Position numbers and translations under genes: made by a program. The notes beneath the pieces are model-generated. The model worked only from the letters and a program-made list of their open reading frames with translations. It did no database searches and was not told where the DNA came from. Shown here one piece after another: positions 47,771 through 56,982 of a DNA stretch of 64,000 bases (the first letter of the stretch is position 1; each line of letters opens with the position of its first letter). The stretch covers positions 3,844,001 to 3,908,000 of the forward strand of contig CP083824.1 of the NCBI GenBank assembly GCA_023023105.1. The letters are read 5' to 3'. Source of the stretch: Enterobacter ludwigii (GTDB taxonomy: Bacteria > Pseudomonadota > Gammaproteobacteria > Enterobacterales > Enterobacteriaceae).

Positions 47771-49906
47771 CTATCTCAACACATACCCATACAGCCGCTT
47801 GATCCCATCGGCATCCTTCTCGCTGTACACACCCTGAAGTTCCGGCGAGAAGCCCGGCAGCAGGTTAATGCCCTCCTCCAGCGCCAGGAAGTAACGCTGT
47901 ACCGCCCCGCCCCAGATTTCACCCGGTACCACGCACAGTACGCCTGGCGGGTATGGCAGCGCCCCTTCGGCAGCAATGCGTCCTTCTGCATCTCGTATGC
48001 GCACCAGCTCTACGTTACCGCGAATATACGCCTGGTTGGCATCCTGCGGATTCATCACCACCTCCGGCAGGCTCTCCTTGCGGAACATCGCCTTCTGCAA
48101 ATCCTTCACGTCGAAGCTGACGTAGAGATCGTGCATCTCCTGACACAGCTGTCGGAGCGTATAATCCCGATAGCGCACCGGGTATTTCTGGAAGATCGTC
48201 GGCAGCACGTCAGCCAGCGGCGTATCGTCTTCGATATGCTGTTCAAACTGCCCCAGCATCGCCACCAGCTGCGCCAGCTTCTCGCTGCTTTCGGCGGGCG
48301 TCAGCAGGAACAGGATCGAGTTGAGATCGCATTTCTCCGGCACGATACCGTTTTCACGCAGGTAGTGTGCCAGAATCGTCGCCGGGATCCCGAAATCCGT
48401 GTACTCCCCCGTTTCGGCATCAATGCCCGGCGTGGTCAGCAGCAGCTTGCACGGGTCGACAAAGTACTGCTCGCTGGCATACCCCTCAAACCCGTGCCAT
48501 TTGGCACCCGGCTCAAAGCTGAAGAAGCGCAGCTCACTGGCGATGGCATGCGTCGGATGATCCTGCCACGGCCGCCCCGCCACCACTGGTGGGATAAACG
48601 GTTTGATCATATGACAGTTGGCAATGATTGCCTTGCGCGCTTCAATACCCAGCTCGACGCACTCCGCCCACAGCCTGCGTCCGCTTTCCCCTTCGTGGAT
48701 CTTGGCATTCACATCCAGCGCTGCGAACAGCGGATAAAATGGACTGGTGGAGGCATGCAGCATAAACGCATTGTTCAGCCGCTTGTGCGGACAGAAACGT
48801 GCCTGGCCGCGGATATGGTTATCCTTTTTATGGATCTGAGAGGTTTGCGAGAACCCGGCCTGCTGTTTATGCACCGACTGGGTCACGAAAATGCCCGGAT
48901 CGTTCTCGTTCAGCTCCAGTAACAGCGGGGATGATTCCGCCATCATCGGAATAAATTGCTCGTAGCCCACCCAGGCCGAGTCAAAAAGGATGTAGTCACA
49001 CAGATGACCGATCTTGTCGATCACCTGACGGGCGTTGTAGATCGTCCCATCGTAGGTGCCAAGCTGAATGATCGCCAGGCGGAATGGACGCGCCTCGTCG
49101 GCTTTCTCCGGAGCCGCCTCGCGGATCAGGTCCCGCAAATAAGCGTCATTAAAGCAGTGCTCGTCAATCCCGCCAATAAAACCAAACGGGTTACGTGCAG
49201 CCTCCAGATAAACCGGCGTGGCCCCCGCCTGGATCAGCGCCCCGTGGTGGTTAGATTTATGGTTGTTGCGATCAAAAAGCACCAGGTCGCCGCGGGTCAA
49301 CAGCGCGTTGGTCACGACCTTGTTGGCCGCCGACGTACCGTTCAGCACAAAGTAGGTTTTATCCGCGTTGAACACTTTTGCCGCGAACTTTTGCGCGTGC
49401 TTAGCGGACCCTTCGTGGATCAAAAGATCGCCCAGTTTCACATCAGCATTGCACATATCGGCGCGGAACACGTTCTCCCCGAAGAAATCATAGAACTGCC
49501 GCCCTGCTGGGTGTTTTTTGAAAAATGCACCGTGCTGGTGTCCCGGGCAGGCAAAGGTGCTGTTGCCCATTTCCACATACTGGCTCAGGGTGTCGAAAAA
49601 GGGTGGCAACAGATTCTCTTCGTAACGGCTGGCTGCAGTTTCGAGTTCCAGAAACTCCTGAGCTTTTCCCGAGATAACCGCGGCCGCGCCATCCAGCACT
49701 TCCATTGGCTCTTGCGAGAAAATGAACACCGGTAACTGAAAGCCCGTACGTTTCAACAACGCAAGAATGCCGCTGCGACTGTCAGCCGTCGAAATAACGA
49801 CTGCCGCCACATCGGTGAAATCAGTATTGTCCAGCGTCACCTTTTCACGGTGCGTAGACACAGAAGAGAGCAGCTCGCGGCTGACGGCGATTTTCATGGT
49901 TTTCAT
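47771..49906 (-). CDS. speC: Ornithine decarboxylase, biosynthetic
   Basis: 711 residues, identical in length to E. coli SpeC. PLP fold-type I decarboxylase that makes putrescine from ornithine. N-terminal wing domain, PLP core with CPGHQHGAFFKKHPAG, LNGTSAANK, FDSAWVGYEQF and the PLP lysine in TQSVHKQQAGFSQTSQ, then a C-terminal domain. The frame is open 39 codons upstream; the ATG at 49906 (MKTMKIAVSREL) matches the E. coli start MKSMNIAASSEL. Confidence 0.97.
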   Translation of the reverse strand: MKTMKIAVSRELLSSVSTHREKVTLDNTDFTDVAAVVISTADSRSGILALLKRTGFQLPVFIFSQEPMEVLDGAAAVISGKAQEFLELETAASRYEENLLPPFFDTLSQYVEMGNSTFACPGHQHGAFFKKHPAGRQFYDFFGENVFRADMCNADVKLGDLLIHEGSAKHAQKFAAKVFNADKTYFVLNGTSAANKVVTNALLTRGDLVLFDRNNHKSNHHGALIQAGATPVYLEAARNPFGFIGGIDEHCFNDAYLRDLIREAAPEKADEARPFRLAIIQLGTYDGTIYNARQVIDKIGHLCDYILFDSAWVGYEQFIPMMAESSPLLLELNENDPGIFVTQSVHKQQAGFSQTSQIHKKDNHIRGQARFCPHKRLNNAFMLHASTSPFYPLFAALDVNAKIHEGESGRRLWAECVELGIEARKAIIANCHMIKPFIPPVVAGRPWQDHPTHAIASELRFFSFEPGAKWHGFEGYASEQYFVDPCKLLLTTPGIDAETGEYTDFGIPATILAHYLRENGIVPEKCDLNSILFLLTPAESSEKLAQLVAMLGQFEQHIEDDTPLADVLPTIFQKYPVRYRDYTLRQLCQEMHDLYVSFDVKDLQKAMFRKESLPEVVMNPQDANQAYIRGNVELVRIRDAEGRIAAEGALPYPPGVLCVVPGEIWGGAVQRYFLALEEGINLLPGFSPELQGVYSEKDADGIKRLYGYVLR

Positions 49907-50087
49907 AAGCGCAGTTACCCTCACCGAGTGGTGAGACAGGGAGGAGAAAATTCGCGCAATAATGTCACCTTTTATTTTCAGGTGCAAGAAGGAATCATTA
50001 TGCATTAAACCACCCAAAGCCAAGCGTAATGCAGCACTAACATGTCATAATCATGCAATACCAATGATTAAGTAACAGGAGTTAAGC

Positions 50088-50804
50088 GTGGTTATCGGGC
50101 CATTTATCAATGCGGGAGCCGTATTGCTGGGCGGTGTTCTCGGCGCAGTGTTGAGTCAGCGGTTGCCGGAGCGTATTCGCTCATCTATGCCTTCTATATT
50201 CGGTCTGGCGTCGTCAGGGATTGGCATTCTGCTGGTGATCAAATGCGCCAACCTGCCGGTGATGGTGCTGGCGACCCTGCTCGGCGCGCTGATTGGCGAA
50301 TTCTGCTATCTGGAAAAAGGCATTAACAGTGCGGTGAGTAGAGCCAAAAACCTGATTTCCCGACCAGGCGGCAAAGCGAAACACGGCACGCACGAGTCGT
50401 TTATTCAGAACTATGTAGCAATCATTATTCTGTTTTGCGCCAGCGGTACGGGGATTTTTGGTTCGATGCAGGAAGGGATGACTGGCGACCCGAGCATATT
50501 GATTGCGAAAGCGTTTCTCGATTTCTTCACCGCCACCATTTTCGCCACTACCCTTGGCGTCGCCGTTGCGGTGATTTGCGTCCCGATGCTGATAATCCAG
50601 CTGGCGCTCGCCACCTGCGCCACATTGATTCTCCCGCTGACAACGCCGGCGATGATGGCCGATTTCACTGCCGTTGGCGGACTGCTCCTGCTGGCAACCG
50701 GGTTGCGCATCTGCGGAATTAAGATGTTTGCCGTGGTGAATATGCTGCCTGCACTATTGATCGCCATGCCGCTCTCTGCGCTCTGGACGCACCTTTTCGC
50801 TTAA
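50088..50804 (+). CDS. yqgA: YqgA, DUF554 membrane protein
   Basis: 238 residues with about seven hydrophobic segments: IGPFINAGAVLLGGVLGAVLS at the start, GLASSGIGILLVIKCANLP and CASGTGIFGSMQEGMTGDPSIL. DUF554 protein of unknown function, in the same place as in E. coli, between speC and the tRNA-Phe gene. Confidence 0.93.
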   Translation: MVIGPFINAGAVLLGGVLGAVLSQRLPERIRSSMPSIFGLASSGIGILLVIKCANLPVMVLATLLGALIGEFCYLEKGINSAVSRAKNLISRPGGKAKHGTHESFIQNYVAIIILFCASGTGIFGSMQEGMTGDPSILIAKAFLDFFTATIFATTLGVAVAVICVPMLIIQLALATCATLILPLTTPAMMADFTAVGGLLLLATGLRICGIKMFAVVNMLPALLIAMPLSALWTHLFA

Positions 50805-50860
50805 GTTTGCGGCGAAATGGTGAGAGATTGCGCAGTCTGTAACGAAAACAACAAATTTCG

Positions 50861-50889
50861 TTGACGACCGGGGGCAGATCGGGTTTAAT
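50861..50889 (+). promoter_or_regulatory. tRNA-Phe promoter
   Basis: TTGACG (50861-50866), 17-bp spacer, TTTAAT (50884-50889), then a GC-rich discriminator (GCGCCCCG) just before the tRNA. The GC discriminator is typical of stringently controlled stable-RNA promoters. Confidence 0.85.
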
Positions 50890-50899
50890 GCGCCCCGTT

Positions 50900-50975
50900 G
50901 CCCGGATAGCTCAGTCGGTAGAGCAGGGGATTGAAAATCCCCGTGTCCTTGGTTCGATTCCGAGTCCGGGCACCA
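50900..50975 (+). tRNA. pheV: tRNA-Phe (anticodon GAA)
   Basis: 76-nt tRNA starting GCCCGGATAGCTCAGTCGGT and ending GAGTCCGGGC with encoded ACCA. Acceptor stem GCCCGGA/TCCGGGC pairs fully, the anticodon loop reads TTGAAAA with GAA, and the T-loop is GTTCGATTC. Position after yqgA corresponds to pheV of E. coli, a well-known integration site for genomic islands. It borders the T6SS remnant. Confidence 0.97.
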
Positions 50976-50989
50976 AATTCAGTATTAAC

Positions 50990-51014
50990 GGACGTCGAAA
51001 GACGTCCGTTTTTC
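50990..51014 (+). terminator. Terminator after tRNA-Phe
   Basis: GGACGTC-GAAA-GACGTCC followed by GTTTTTCGTTTT, 14 nt after the tRNA end. Confidence 0.88.
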
Positions 51015-51188
51015 GTTTTAAGCCCCATCATCGCTTTCATTATCGTCGCAACCACCAGAATCATTTCATCCCGAGTTACCCGATCTTTTTCTGCAGTGCT
51101 TTCCACTTTGCTAATCATGTCTTCGACAATTCTACTTCTCCTGCAGTGCCTCCTTTCTGTTTGCCAAACCGAAGCTGTCATCACCTTT

Positions 51189-52544
51189 TTAAGGCGTTAC
51201 AGGGGGAGATTTTTGCTCCGCAAATAACTGAGTCACCCCGTTCAAATGACGCTGAATTTGCTGTTGCGTAACCAGTGCGGCATCGCCCTGCTGGCCCTGC
51301 ATCACACGTAGTTGCTCCTCCAGAGGGATCGTCTGGCTAAAGCTGTTCATCATCTGGTAGACGCTGGATTTCAGTTCGCTGACGGTGATGTATTTGCCTT
51401 TCTGTCCGTCCAGCGTATTGAGCCTGTCGGCCAACACCTGAAGTTGCTGCATGCCTTCATGCCAGCCAGTTAATGCGCTTGCAGAGAGTTTGTTTTCGGC
51501 CTGTCGTTGTTGCCACTTCTGCTGTAGTTCAGCGACTTCGGGTTTCTGGGGCCACAGCACTTTTGCCTGTGCCAGCAACCCATTGCCATACTGATATATC
51601 CAGTCAGGAGGAAGTGCGGCCAGACTGTCCAGCTGCAATGATGCATTTTTCAGCCAGCCTGTAGGGTCAAGTTTGTCTTTATCAGATTGCTGAAGTGTCT
51701 GCACTTGAGCACTGCTCAGCGCCTGAGGAAGAGGAGCCACCGAAGCTGCAAGCGCATCCGTAGCCTCATCTACCCTGGATATATAGTGCCAGCCAGTGAG
51801 TGCAATAGAACTCAACACCAATGCGGAACAGACCCCCGCCAGAAACACCGGCCAGCGCTTCGGCTGCGGTGTTGCCGCATGCACGACCTGCACATTCAAC
51901 TCTGGCTCAGGACGAATAACGTACACCAGGCGGCTGGCAGAAGAGGGTTTTTCCAGGGCCGATTCCGCGACCAGCGCCTGTGGTGGCAGCGTCACCGCCT
52001 GCAGTCCACTGTCTTGTGCCGAGCTGTTTTCAAGACGTGTCAACGCACCTTGTATCTGCTGCATCAGCGGCGCAGTCAGGCAGACATGTTTCAGCTCCTG
52101 ACGCACCAAAATATCATTGATGGATCGTAGCAGCCCTTCTGTCTGCACTAGCGCAGACAAATCACCATGATCGAGTGAAAATGTGCGAAAAAGCTTCTGC
52201 AAGCGCTGCAAAAGCCCGTTGAGGATTTCTGCGCGAGCATGAATCGGTTGCGGCCAGAACTGCGCCCATTGATGGCTCAGCAGGGCATTCAGGATAGCCA
52301 GCCCTTCATTCAGGCCATTGATACGGGCCAGGTGGCTACGTGCAAGCGTATACCACGCACCGGTTTGTAACTCGACGCCATTTAGCTCAAATAATGAGAG
52401 CGATAGCGCCTCCACCTGCGACCAGTTCACGTCGGGACGTGCCGGATGGGTGAGTTTGGCCATCTCATCGCGCAGCGCAATAAAATCAGGTAGCTGACGT
52501 GGGTCACTGCCGGTTTTCACCGGGCGAGGTTGAACATCGTGCAT
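51189..52544 (-). CDS. T6SS VasL/ImpA-N domain protein
   Basis: 451 residues. N-terminal ImpA_N-type region (about residues 14-130, DFIALRDEM..., NGLNEGLAILNALLSHQWAQFWPQPIHARAEIL), a single membrane segment (about 228-252, WPVFLAGVCSALVLSSIALTGWHY) and a C-terminal VasL domain. TssA-related accessory protein of type VI secretion, distinct from the canonical cytoplasmic TssA cap protein. The frame is intact, but the cluster around it has lost essential genes, so it is probably no longer in a working machine. Last recognisable gene of the remnant, next to the tRNA-Phe gene. Confidence 0.82.
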   Translation of the reverse strand: MHDVQPRPVKTGSDPRQLPDFIALRDEMAKLTHPARPDVNWSQVEALSLSLFELNGVELQTGAWYTLARSHLARINGLNEGLAILNALLSHQWAQFWPQPIHARAEILNGLLQRLQKLFRTFSLDHGDLSALVQTEGLLRSINDILVRQELKHVCLTAPLMQQIQGALTRLENSSAQDSGLQAVTLPPQALVAESALEKPSSASRLVYVIRPEPELNVQVVHAATPQPKRWPVFLAGVCSALVLSSIALTGWHYISRVDEATDALAASVAPLPQALSSAQVQTLQQSDKDKLDPTGWLKNASLQLDSLAALPPDWIYQYGNGLLAQAKVLWPQKPEVAELQQKWQQRQAENKLSASALTGWHEGMQQLQVLADRLNTLDGQKGKYITVSELKSSVYQMMNSFSQTIPLEEQLRVMQGQQGDAALVTQQQIQRHLNGVTQLFAEQKSPPVTP

Positions 52545-52581
52545 AGTGGTTCCATCCCTGAGGATAAGCAGAAAGCGAGGT

Positions 52582-53052
52582 TTACTCTGGTAGCAGTACG
52601 CTAATCATGTCGAAAAATGCATTTTCACTGAATACCGTTCGGGGAGCCGCCGGGCGGCCAAATGTACTGAATGACCAGTTCGCATCCTCTCCCGAACGCA
52701 TAAACAGGCGGTATAACGGCGTAATGCGACCGTCACTGCATAGCGTCACTTCGATCCCCCCCGTCACACCCTGCCCGTACAAAAACACAGGGGTAAATTT
52801 CACCAATCGGTTTCCATAACGCAAAGCAATAGCGGGGACGGTGAAGGAATGGTTGCCCGCAAAGGCGTCGAGAACCGACACCGGCATCGCTTCAATGCTG
52901 ATGCCCATCCCGCTGAGCCAGCTTTCCATTGTTTCCTGAAGCTGGTTCATTCGCTCACAAAACTCGGCAATATCGGCCTGACTTTTGCTGTCAAAAACGC
53001 GGCTGCGGGGCTGCTCCTGCAGTTTTTTCATAAATCGTGCTTTGGCTGACAT
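52582..53052 (-). CDS. Conserved T6SS-linked protein of unknown function
   Basis: 156 residues with a basic N-terminus (MSAKARFMKKL) and a mixed alpha-beta composition; no signal peptide or membrane segment seen. I do not recognise a family with certainty. It lies between tssE and the VasL-type gene with 19- and 37-nt gaps, so it belongs to the T6SS operon. Motif-like stretches are FTPVFLYGQGVTGGIEV and SFSTFGRPAAPRTVF. It could be a chaperone or baseplate accessory; this is only from context. Confidence 0.6.
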   Translation of the reverse strand: MSAKARFMKKLQEQPRSRVFDSKSQADIAEFCERMNQLQETMESWLSGMGISIEAMPVSVLDAFAGNHSFTVPAIALRYGNRLVKFTPVFLYGQGVTGGIEVTLCSDGRITPLYRLFMRSGEDANWSFSTFGRPAAPRTVFSENAFFDMISVLLPE

Positions 53053-53071
53053 ACTTTCCCTGTGGTTTTCG

Positions 53072-53542
53072 TCAGATAAATGAGCCCTGTATATGGGATT
53101 TGGTATCGAGATAATTCTGCTGTTTGAGGTGGCGAATCAGCACTCGCCCTTCCGGCATAAACTCCGTGCCGTAGCGGACAAGGCCGATGCCTTTTAGCTC
53201 GGCATCAATGGCGTAACGCAATTCGCCGGGGATTTCCTGGTCAAGCAGAATGACATTGATACTTTTCAGGCGCGGTTCGTATTTGAGTAGCACCCCGGAG
53301 AAGATCTGCAGCAACTGGTGTGCGGTACCCGGCATCCCCTGCAGAATTTTGGTCAAATCAGGCAGACCATAGTCTGGCAGATGCGCCAGCGTGCCGGTAC
53401 GACAGTTGAGGATCCGCTGCATGTTATCGAGCACGGACAAAATCACCTGATTTTGCTCGCTGACCTGATGGAGGTCGAGGCCTCCGGTGAAGTTGCCGGT
53501 CAGCATTTCATACAATGAAGGTGTGTTGTGTCCCTGGGGCAT
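53072..53542 (-). CDS. tssE: TssE, T6SS baseplate protein (gp25-like)
   Basis: 156 residues with the gp25-like lysozyme-related fold lacking a catalytic role. Features: PSLYEMLTGNF at the N-terminus, the conserved ILNCRTGTLAHLPDYGLPDL segment, and IKRYEPRL-type region (LLKYEPRLKSINVI). Part of the T6SS baseplate wedge with TssF, TssG and TssK. Its ATG overlaps the tssJ stop. Frame intact. Confidence 0.93.
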   Translation of the reverse strand: MPQGHNTPSLYEMLTGNFTGGLDLHQVSEQNQVILSVLDNMQRILNCRTGTLAHLPDYGLPDLTKILQGMPGTAHQLLQIFSGVLLKYEPRLKSINVILLDQEIPGELRYAIDAELKGIGLVRYGTEFMPEGRVLIRHLKQQNYLDTKSHIQGSFI

Positions 53543-54087
53543 CAGTCGTCCTTGAGAGGTTGCAGCGTCAGATGATTGTTACCGGCTTCCAGAATGCGCG
53601 GCTTATCCGGGTCAAGTTCTTCACGCCCCATCACCAGCTTCCAGGTGTTGTTGACCATGTCCGGGTGACGGAACAGACCCACCACCGCCACAAACTGTGC
53701 ATCGGCCTCCATCGGCATATTCAGGTTAGCATCACCGCCCGGCTTAACCACCACATCACGACTCGCCAGCAGGTCAGCTTTCAGAATGGTCTCCCCGTCT
53801 TTCAGCAACTGCTGGTAGATCGTTTTGTCGAAGGTTTTGCGGTCTTTCAACTGGTAGATACGGACCACCACCGGCTCAGACAGCGAGTTACTCTCGCGGG
53901 AATCGGTGTTCAGCGCTTCACGGGCGGTGAAATCGAGGTGCAACACCTTAATCTTTTTGTAGAACACGGCGTTAAATGCTGATTTGGTGCCATCGGTAAC
54001 GCTCTGCGTCACCCCGCAGCCTGCCAGGCTGAATGCCAGCAGGGGTAACAGCCAGCGCGCTTTTTTAGTTAAACTTGTACGTAACAC
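53542..54087 (-). CDS. tssJ: TssJ, T6SS outer-membrane lipoprotein
   Basis: 181 residues from a GTG start at 54085-54087 with AAGGA 7 nt upstream. Lipoprotein signal peptide (RTSLTKKARWLLPLLAFSLAGC) with lipobox LAGC, then the TssJ beta-sandwich with VVVRIYQLKDRKTFDKTIYQ and GLFRHPDMVNNTWK. TssJ anchors the TssM-TssL membrane complex, but tssM and tssL are missing here. Overlaps tssG by 23 nt. Confidence 0.9.
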   Translation of the reverse strand: MLRTSLTKKARWLLPLLAFSLAGCGVTQSVTDGTKSAFNAVFYKKIKVLHLDFTAREALNTDSRESNSLSEPVVVRIYQLKDRKTFDKTIYQQLLKDGETILKADLLASRDVVVKPGGDANLNMPMEADAQFVAVVGLFRHPDMVNNTWKLVMGREELDPDKPRILEAGNNHLTLQPLKDD

Positions 54088-55150
54088 GTCGGTTTCCTTG
54101 TTGTGGTTTCGCAGGCTCCAGCCCGGTGTAGTAACCCAGTTCGGTCGTAAAGGTCTGAGGGATATCATCCGGGAGATCATCCCCCTCCACACCCAGTACG
54201 CCGTTCATGCCCAACCAGAAAGGACCATTGCCGAGCGGTGGAGCGGCCAGCAGTCGGGTCCGGGTAGTCAGGGTGATTTTTGCCTTAAAGCGCCAGCCCA
54301 GATACACCCGCAGCATCACCAGAAAGTCCTGATACAGCAGACTGTCCGGCTTCCACCCCTGCGCTTCATGTTCGTTATCCGTCTTGAGTGCAATCAGCAG
54401 TTGGCTGCTGGCATCCATTGCTTCGTCACCGAGCGGCGTATTGCCGTCCAGCAGAAAATCATCATCGTCATAAAAGCCCAGAGGCCGACTGACCTCGACC
54501 GGACGCAGACAGTAAGGACTAACCCTGACGGAGGTCTCCGGGGCCAGCAGGGTCACCAGCGCCTGCATCCCCTCCTGGGTTTTTCCCGGCTGGCGCAGCA
54601 CACCCAGCAGCGCCAGAAAACGGGATACCGGGGTGGCAATCTGTTCTGCGGTGCCCGGAATGCCCAGCCCCACCAAACCCAGCAACGACTGCGAAATGCT
54701 GTCAGTCCCGCCAGGCTCGAATGTGGCCGGGTAGGAATATTTTCGCCATATGCGATAAAACTGCGTCAGGATGCGGTGGCTGAAGATATCCAGAAAGCCC
54801 TGTAGCGCCTCATGCCCTTCCCGACGCTGGGCGATGTCGTCGAGATAGGCGGTTGGCAGCGGCGAATCCACGCCGTACATCCCCATAAACGTGGCGCGGA
54901 TGAGCGGTGGTTTACTGTCATCCTCTTCGTCATACTCAACGGATTTGAGTTCGCTCGCCGGAAAGCCCATTCCGGGATGGGGTGCAAATCGCACCGGGTC
55001 ATCACCAGGATGGCTGGTTGAGCCCATCAGCGGCCGGTCCGGATTCAGTTTCTCCAGCAGTTGGCAGAAACGGTAAAAGTTTATCCGGTTAAGATCAGCC
55101 TCCAGCCTCGGAGTCAGCCGGGAATACGGCGGTTGTGCTTCTCTTCCCAT
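54065..55150 (-). CDS. tssG: TssG, T6SS baseplate protein
   Basis: 361 residues, full-length. N-terminal NFYRFCQLLEKLNPDRPLMG, VRFAPHPGMGFPASEL, TFMGMYGVDSPLPTAYLDDI and FYRIWRKYSYP are characteristic TssG blocks, followed by RLLAAPPLGNGPFWLGMNGVLG. Baseplate wedge component that pairs with TssF. Overlaps the end of the truncated tssF by 37 nt, which is the normal arrangement for intact pairs. Confidence 0.93.
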   Translation of the reverse strand: MGREAQPPYSRLTPRLEADLNRINFYRFCQLLEKLNPDRPLMGSTSHPGDDPVRFAPHPGMGFPASELKSVEYDEEDDSKPPLIRATFMGMYGVDSPLPTAYLDDIAQRREGHEALQGFLDIFSHRILTQFYRIWRKYSYPATFEPGGTDSISQSLLGLVGLGIPGTAEQIATPVSRFLALLGVLRQPGKTQEGMQALVTLLAPETSVRVSPYCLRPVEVSRPLGFYDDDDFLLDGNTPLGDEAMDASSQLLIALKTDNEHEAQGWKPDSLLYQDFLVMLRVYLGWRFKAKITLTTRTRLLAAPPLGNGPFWLGMNGVLGVEGDDLPDDIPQTFTTELGYYTGLEPAKPQQGNRRVTYKFN

Positions 55151-55684
55151 TCCAGGCGCTCTCCAGTCGGTTGCAGGATAATAATCAGGCGGTTAAACAG
55201 ATAGATATCGGTATATAGCGCGAAGAAGCGGCTCAGCATCTCGCCAAACAGGCAGATGTCGCCGCGTCCGGCAAAGCCGTGGCTGTCCAGCGTCACTTCA
55301 ATCTGCACGCCGCGCACCAGGTATCCCTGCTCGAAGCGCTCGGTTTCACTGTGTTTCACATCAATGATGGCTTCCAGACGACGGCGGTTCATCTCGCTGT
55401 CGGTCCACTCGTACAGCGCCAGGGTTCCGCGTAACACTTCCGCGTTGTCCATCATCGACAGGAAGCCGCTGCCAAGATGACTCAGCACGCGCCAGTGAAA
55501 ACGATCCTGTGCCGGGGGATAACAGGGTAACGTCGGCGCACACAGGTTACGGACGGCAATACTGGTCGAGGTGGTTTTCATTAGCGTATCAAGCACAGTG
55601 CTCTGCAGCGCACGGCGAGGTAGCTGTCCGTTGGTGCCCGTGAGCGTCAGCGACAGGCTTTCATCCTCCGGCACCGTGTGGTTA
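55114..55684 (-). pseudogene. tssF: tssF, 3' fragment (T6SS baseplate), N-terminal two-thirds deleted
   Basis: About 188 codons that match the C-terminal third of TssF (usual length near 590): RALQSTVLDTLMKTTSTSIAVRN, FHWRVLSHLGSGFLSM, LRGTLALYEWTD and RGVQIEVTLDSHGFAGRGDICLFGEMLSRFFALYTDIYLFN. There is no proper start. At 55682-55690 the sequence switches without any linker into a truncated clpV on the same strand. A GTG at 55674 could restart translation but would give only this fragment. Confidence 0.88.
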
Positions 55685-56982
55685 GTGGCGATGTAAGCGC
55701 TTGCTGACTTGTGCGAGCTTCATCTCAATGATGGTGCGCATAGCCGCTTCCGCCAGCGGGCGGTAAATCACGGTCTGAAAGCGGGCAAGCAGCGCCGGCT
55801 GGAAGTGGTCTCGCAGTATCGGACGCAGCAGTTCGTGGAGATCGCCTTCGGTGGCCTCCGGCTGTTCGTCGAGCAACTGCATCAGGTGGTAGCTGCCAAG
55901 ATTCGAGGTCATCAGAATGACGGTGTTACGGAAGTCGATTTCTCGGCCTTCGCCATCACGCATAAAACCGCGATCGAACACCTGGTAGAACAGGTTCATG
56001 ACGTCTCGGTGCGCCTTTTCCACTTCATCGAGCAGTACCACGCTGTAAGGGCGCTTACGCACCGCTTCAGTGAGAATCCCGCCCTGTCCGTAACCGACGT
56101 AACCCGGAGGCGAGCCCTTCAACTGGGAAACAGTGTGCGGCTCCTGGTACTCGGACAGGTTGATGGTAATCAGCGATTTTTCACCGCCGTACATCACGTC
56201 TGCCAGTGCAAGCGCGGTTTCAGTCTTACCGACGCCACTCGGGCCAACCAGCAGGAACACGCCCTGCGGACCGTTCTCGGACGTAAGCCCGGTTTTCGCC
56301 GCACGCAAGCGCTGGGCGATGGCGGTCAGCGCCACATCCTGCCCAACTACGCGCTTGCCGATTTCGTTTTCCAGAGTTAACAGCTCAGTTTGCTCGTCCT
56401 TCATCAGCGAGGAGAGTGGTACGCCCGTCCAGTCTGCAATCACGGTGGCAACGGTGCGTACGTCCACATCAACGGAGAGCAGCGGGTTGCTGCGCTGCAT
56501 TTGATTGAGTTCCTGTTGCAGCGCGTGGGTCTCGCTCTGGCGGGAGATGTCCTGGCGGCATTCCAGCAGTTGTTCGGTGAGTTTCAACTCCTGACCGTAC
56601 TGGGTTTCCAGTTCGTCGAGCCCGACGATAAGGTCGTTCTCTTCCTGCTCGATGGCGGTCAGGCGTTCACCGTGGCACTGATTGCCGACCGCAATATCTT
56701 CCAGCAGCGCCTGCTTCTCCATTTCAAGAGAGGTAATCTGCGCGCGAATGCGGGTCAGTTGTTCCGGCATAGTGTCGAGGCTCATACGCACGCGCGCAGC
56801 GGCGGTGTCCAGCAGATCAACTGCTTTGTCCGGCAACTGGCGGCCGGTCAGGTAGCGACGGGAGAGCGTGACCGCGGCACGGACCGCATCGTCTGTGATA
56901 TGCACGTTGTGATGTTCGGCGTAGCGAGATTTCAGGCCGCGCAACATCAGGCAAGCAGTGTCATCGTCCGGCTCGTCTACCA
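55682..56982 (-). pseudogene. clpV: clpV (tssH), internal fragment of the T6SS ATPase
   Basis: About 430 codons of ClpV. It enters at VDEPDDDTACLMLRGLKSRY in the back part of AAA1, continues through the coiled M domain (ARVRMSLDTMPEQLTRIR...QRSNPLL) and AAA2 with Walker A GPSGVGKT, SPPGYVGYGQGG and VVLLDEVEKAHRDV, and stops at IEMKLAQVSKRLHRH, short of the usual C-terminus by roughly 90 residues. The N-domain and AAA1 Walker A are gone. An ATG at 57004 reads out-of-frame tssC codons into this frame, so a hybrid could be translated, but it would not be a functional sheath recycler. Confidence 0.9.

Noticed and set aside
49907..50023. N-terminal extension of SpeC (39 codons)
   Set aside because: Not present in E. 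coli SpeC. The ATG at 49906 reproduces the known start and the exact family length of 711 residues.
50900..50975. Possible attachment repeats from the tRNA-Phe 3' end
   Set aside because: No second copy of the tRNA 3' segment (core CGAGTCCGGGC) was found downstream in the window, and no integrase is present.
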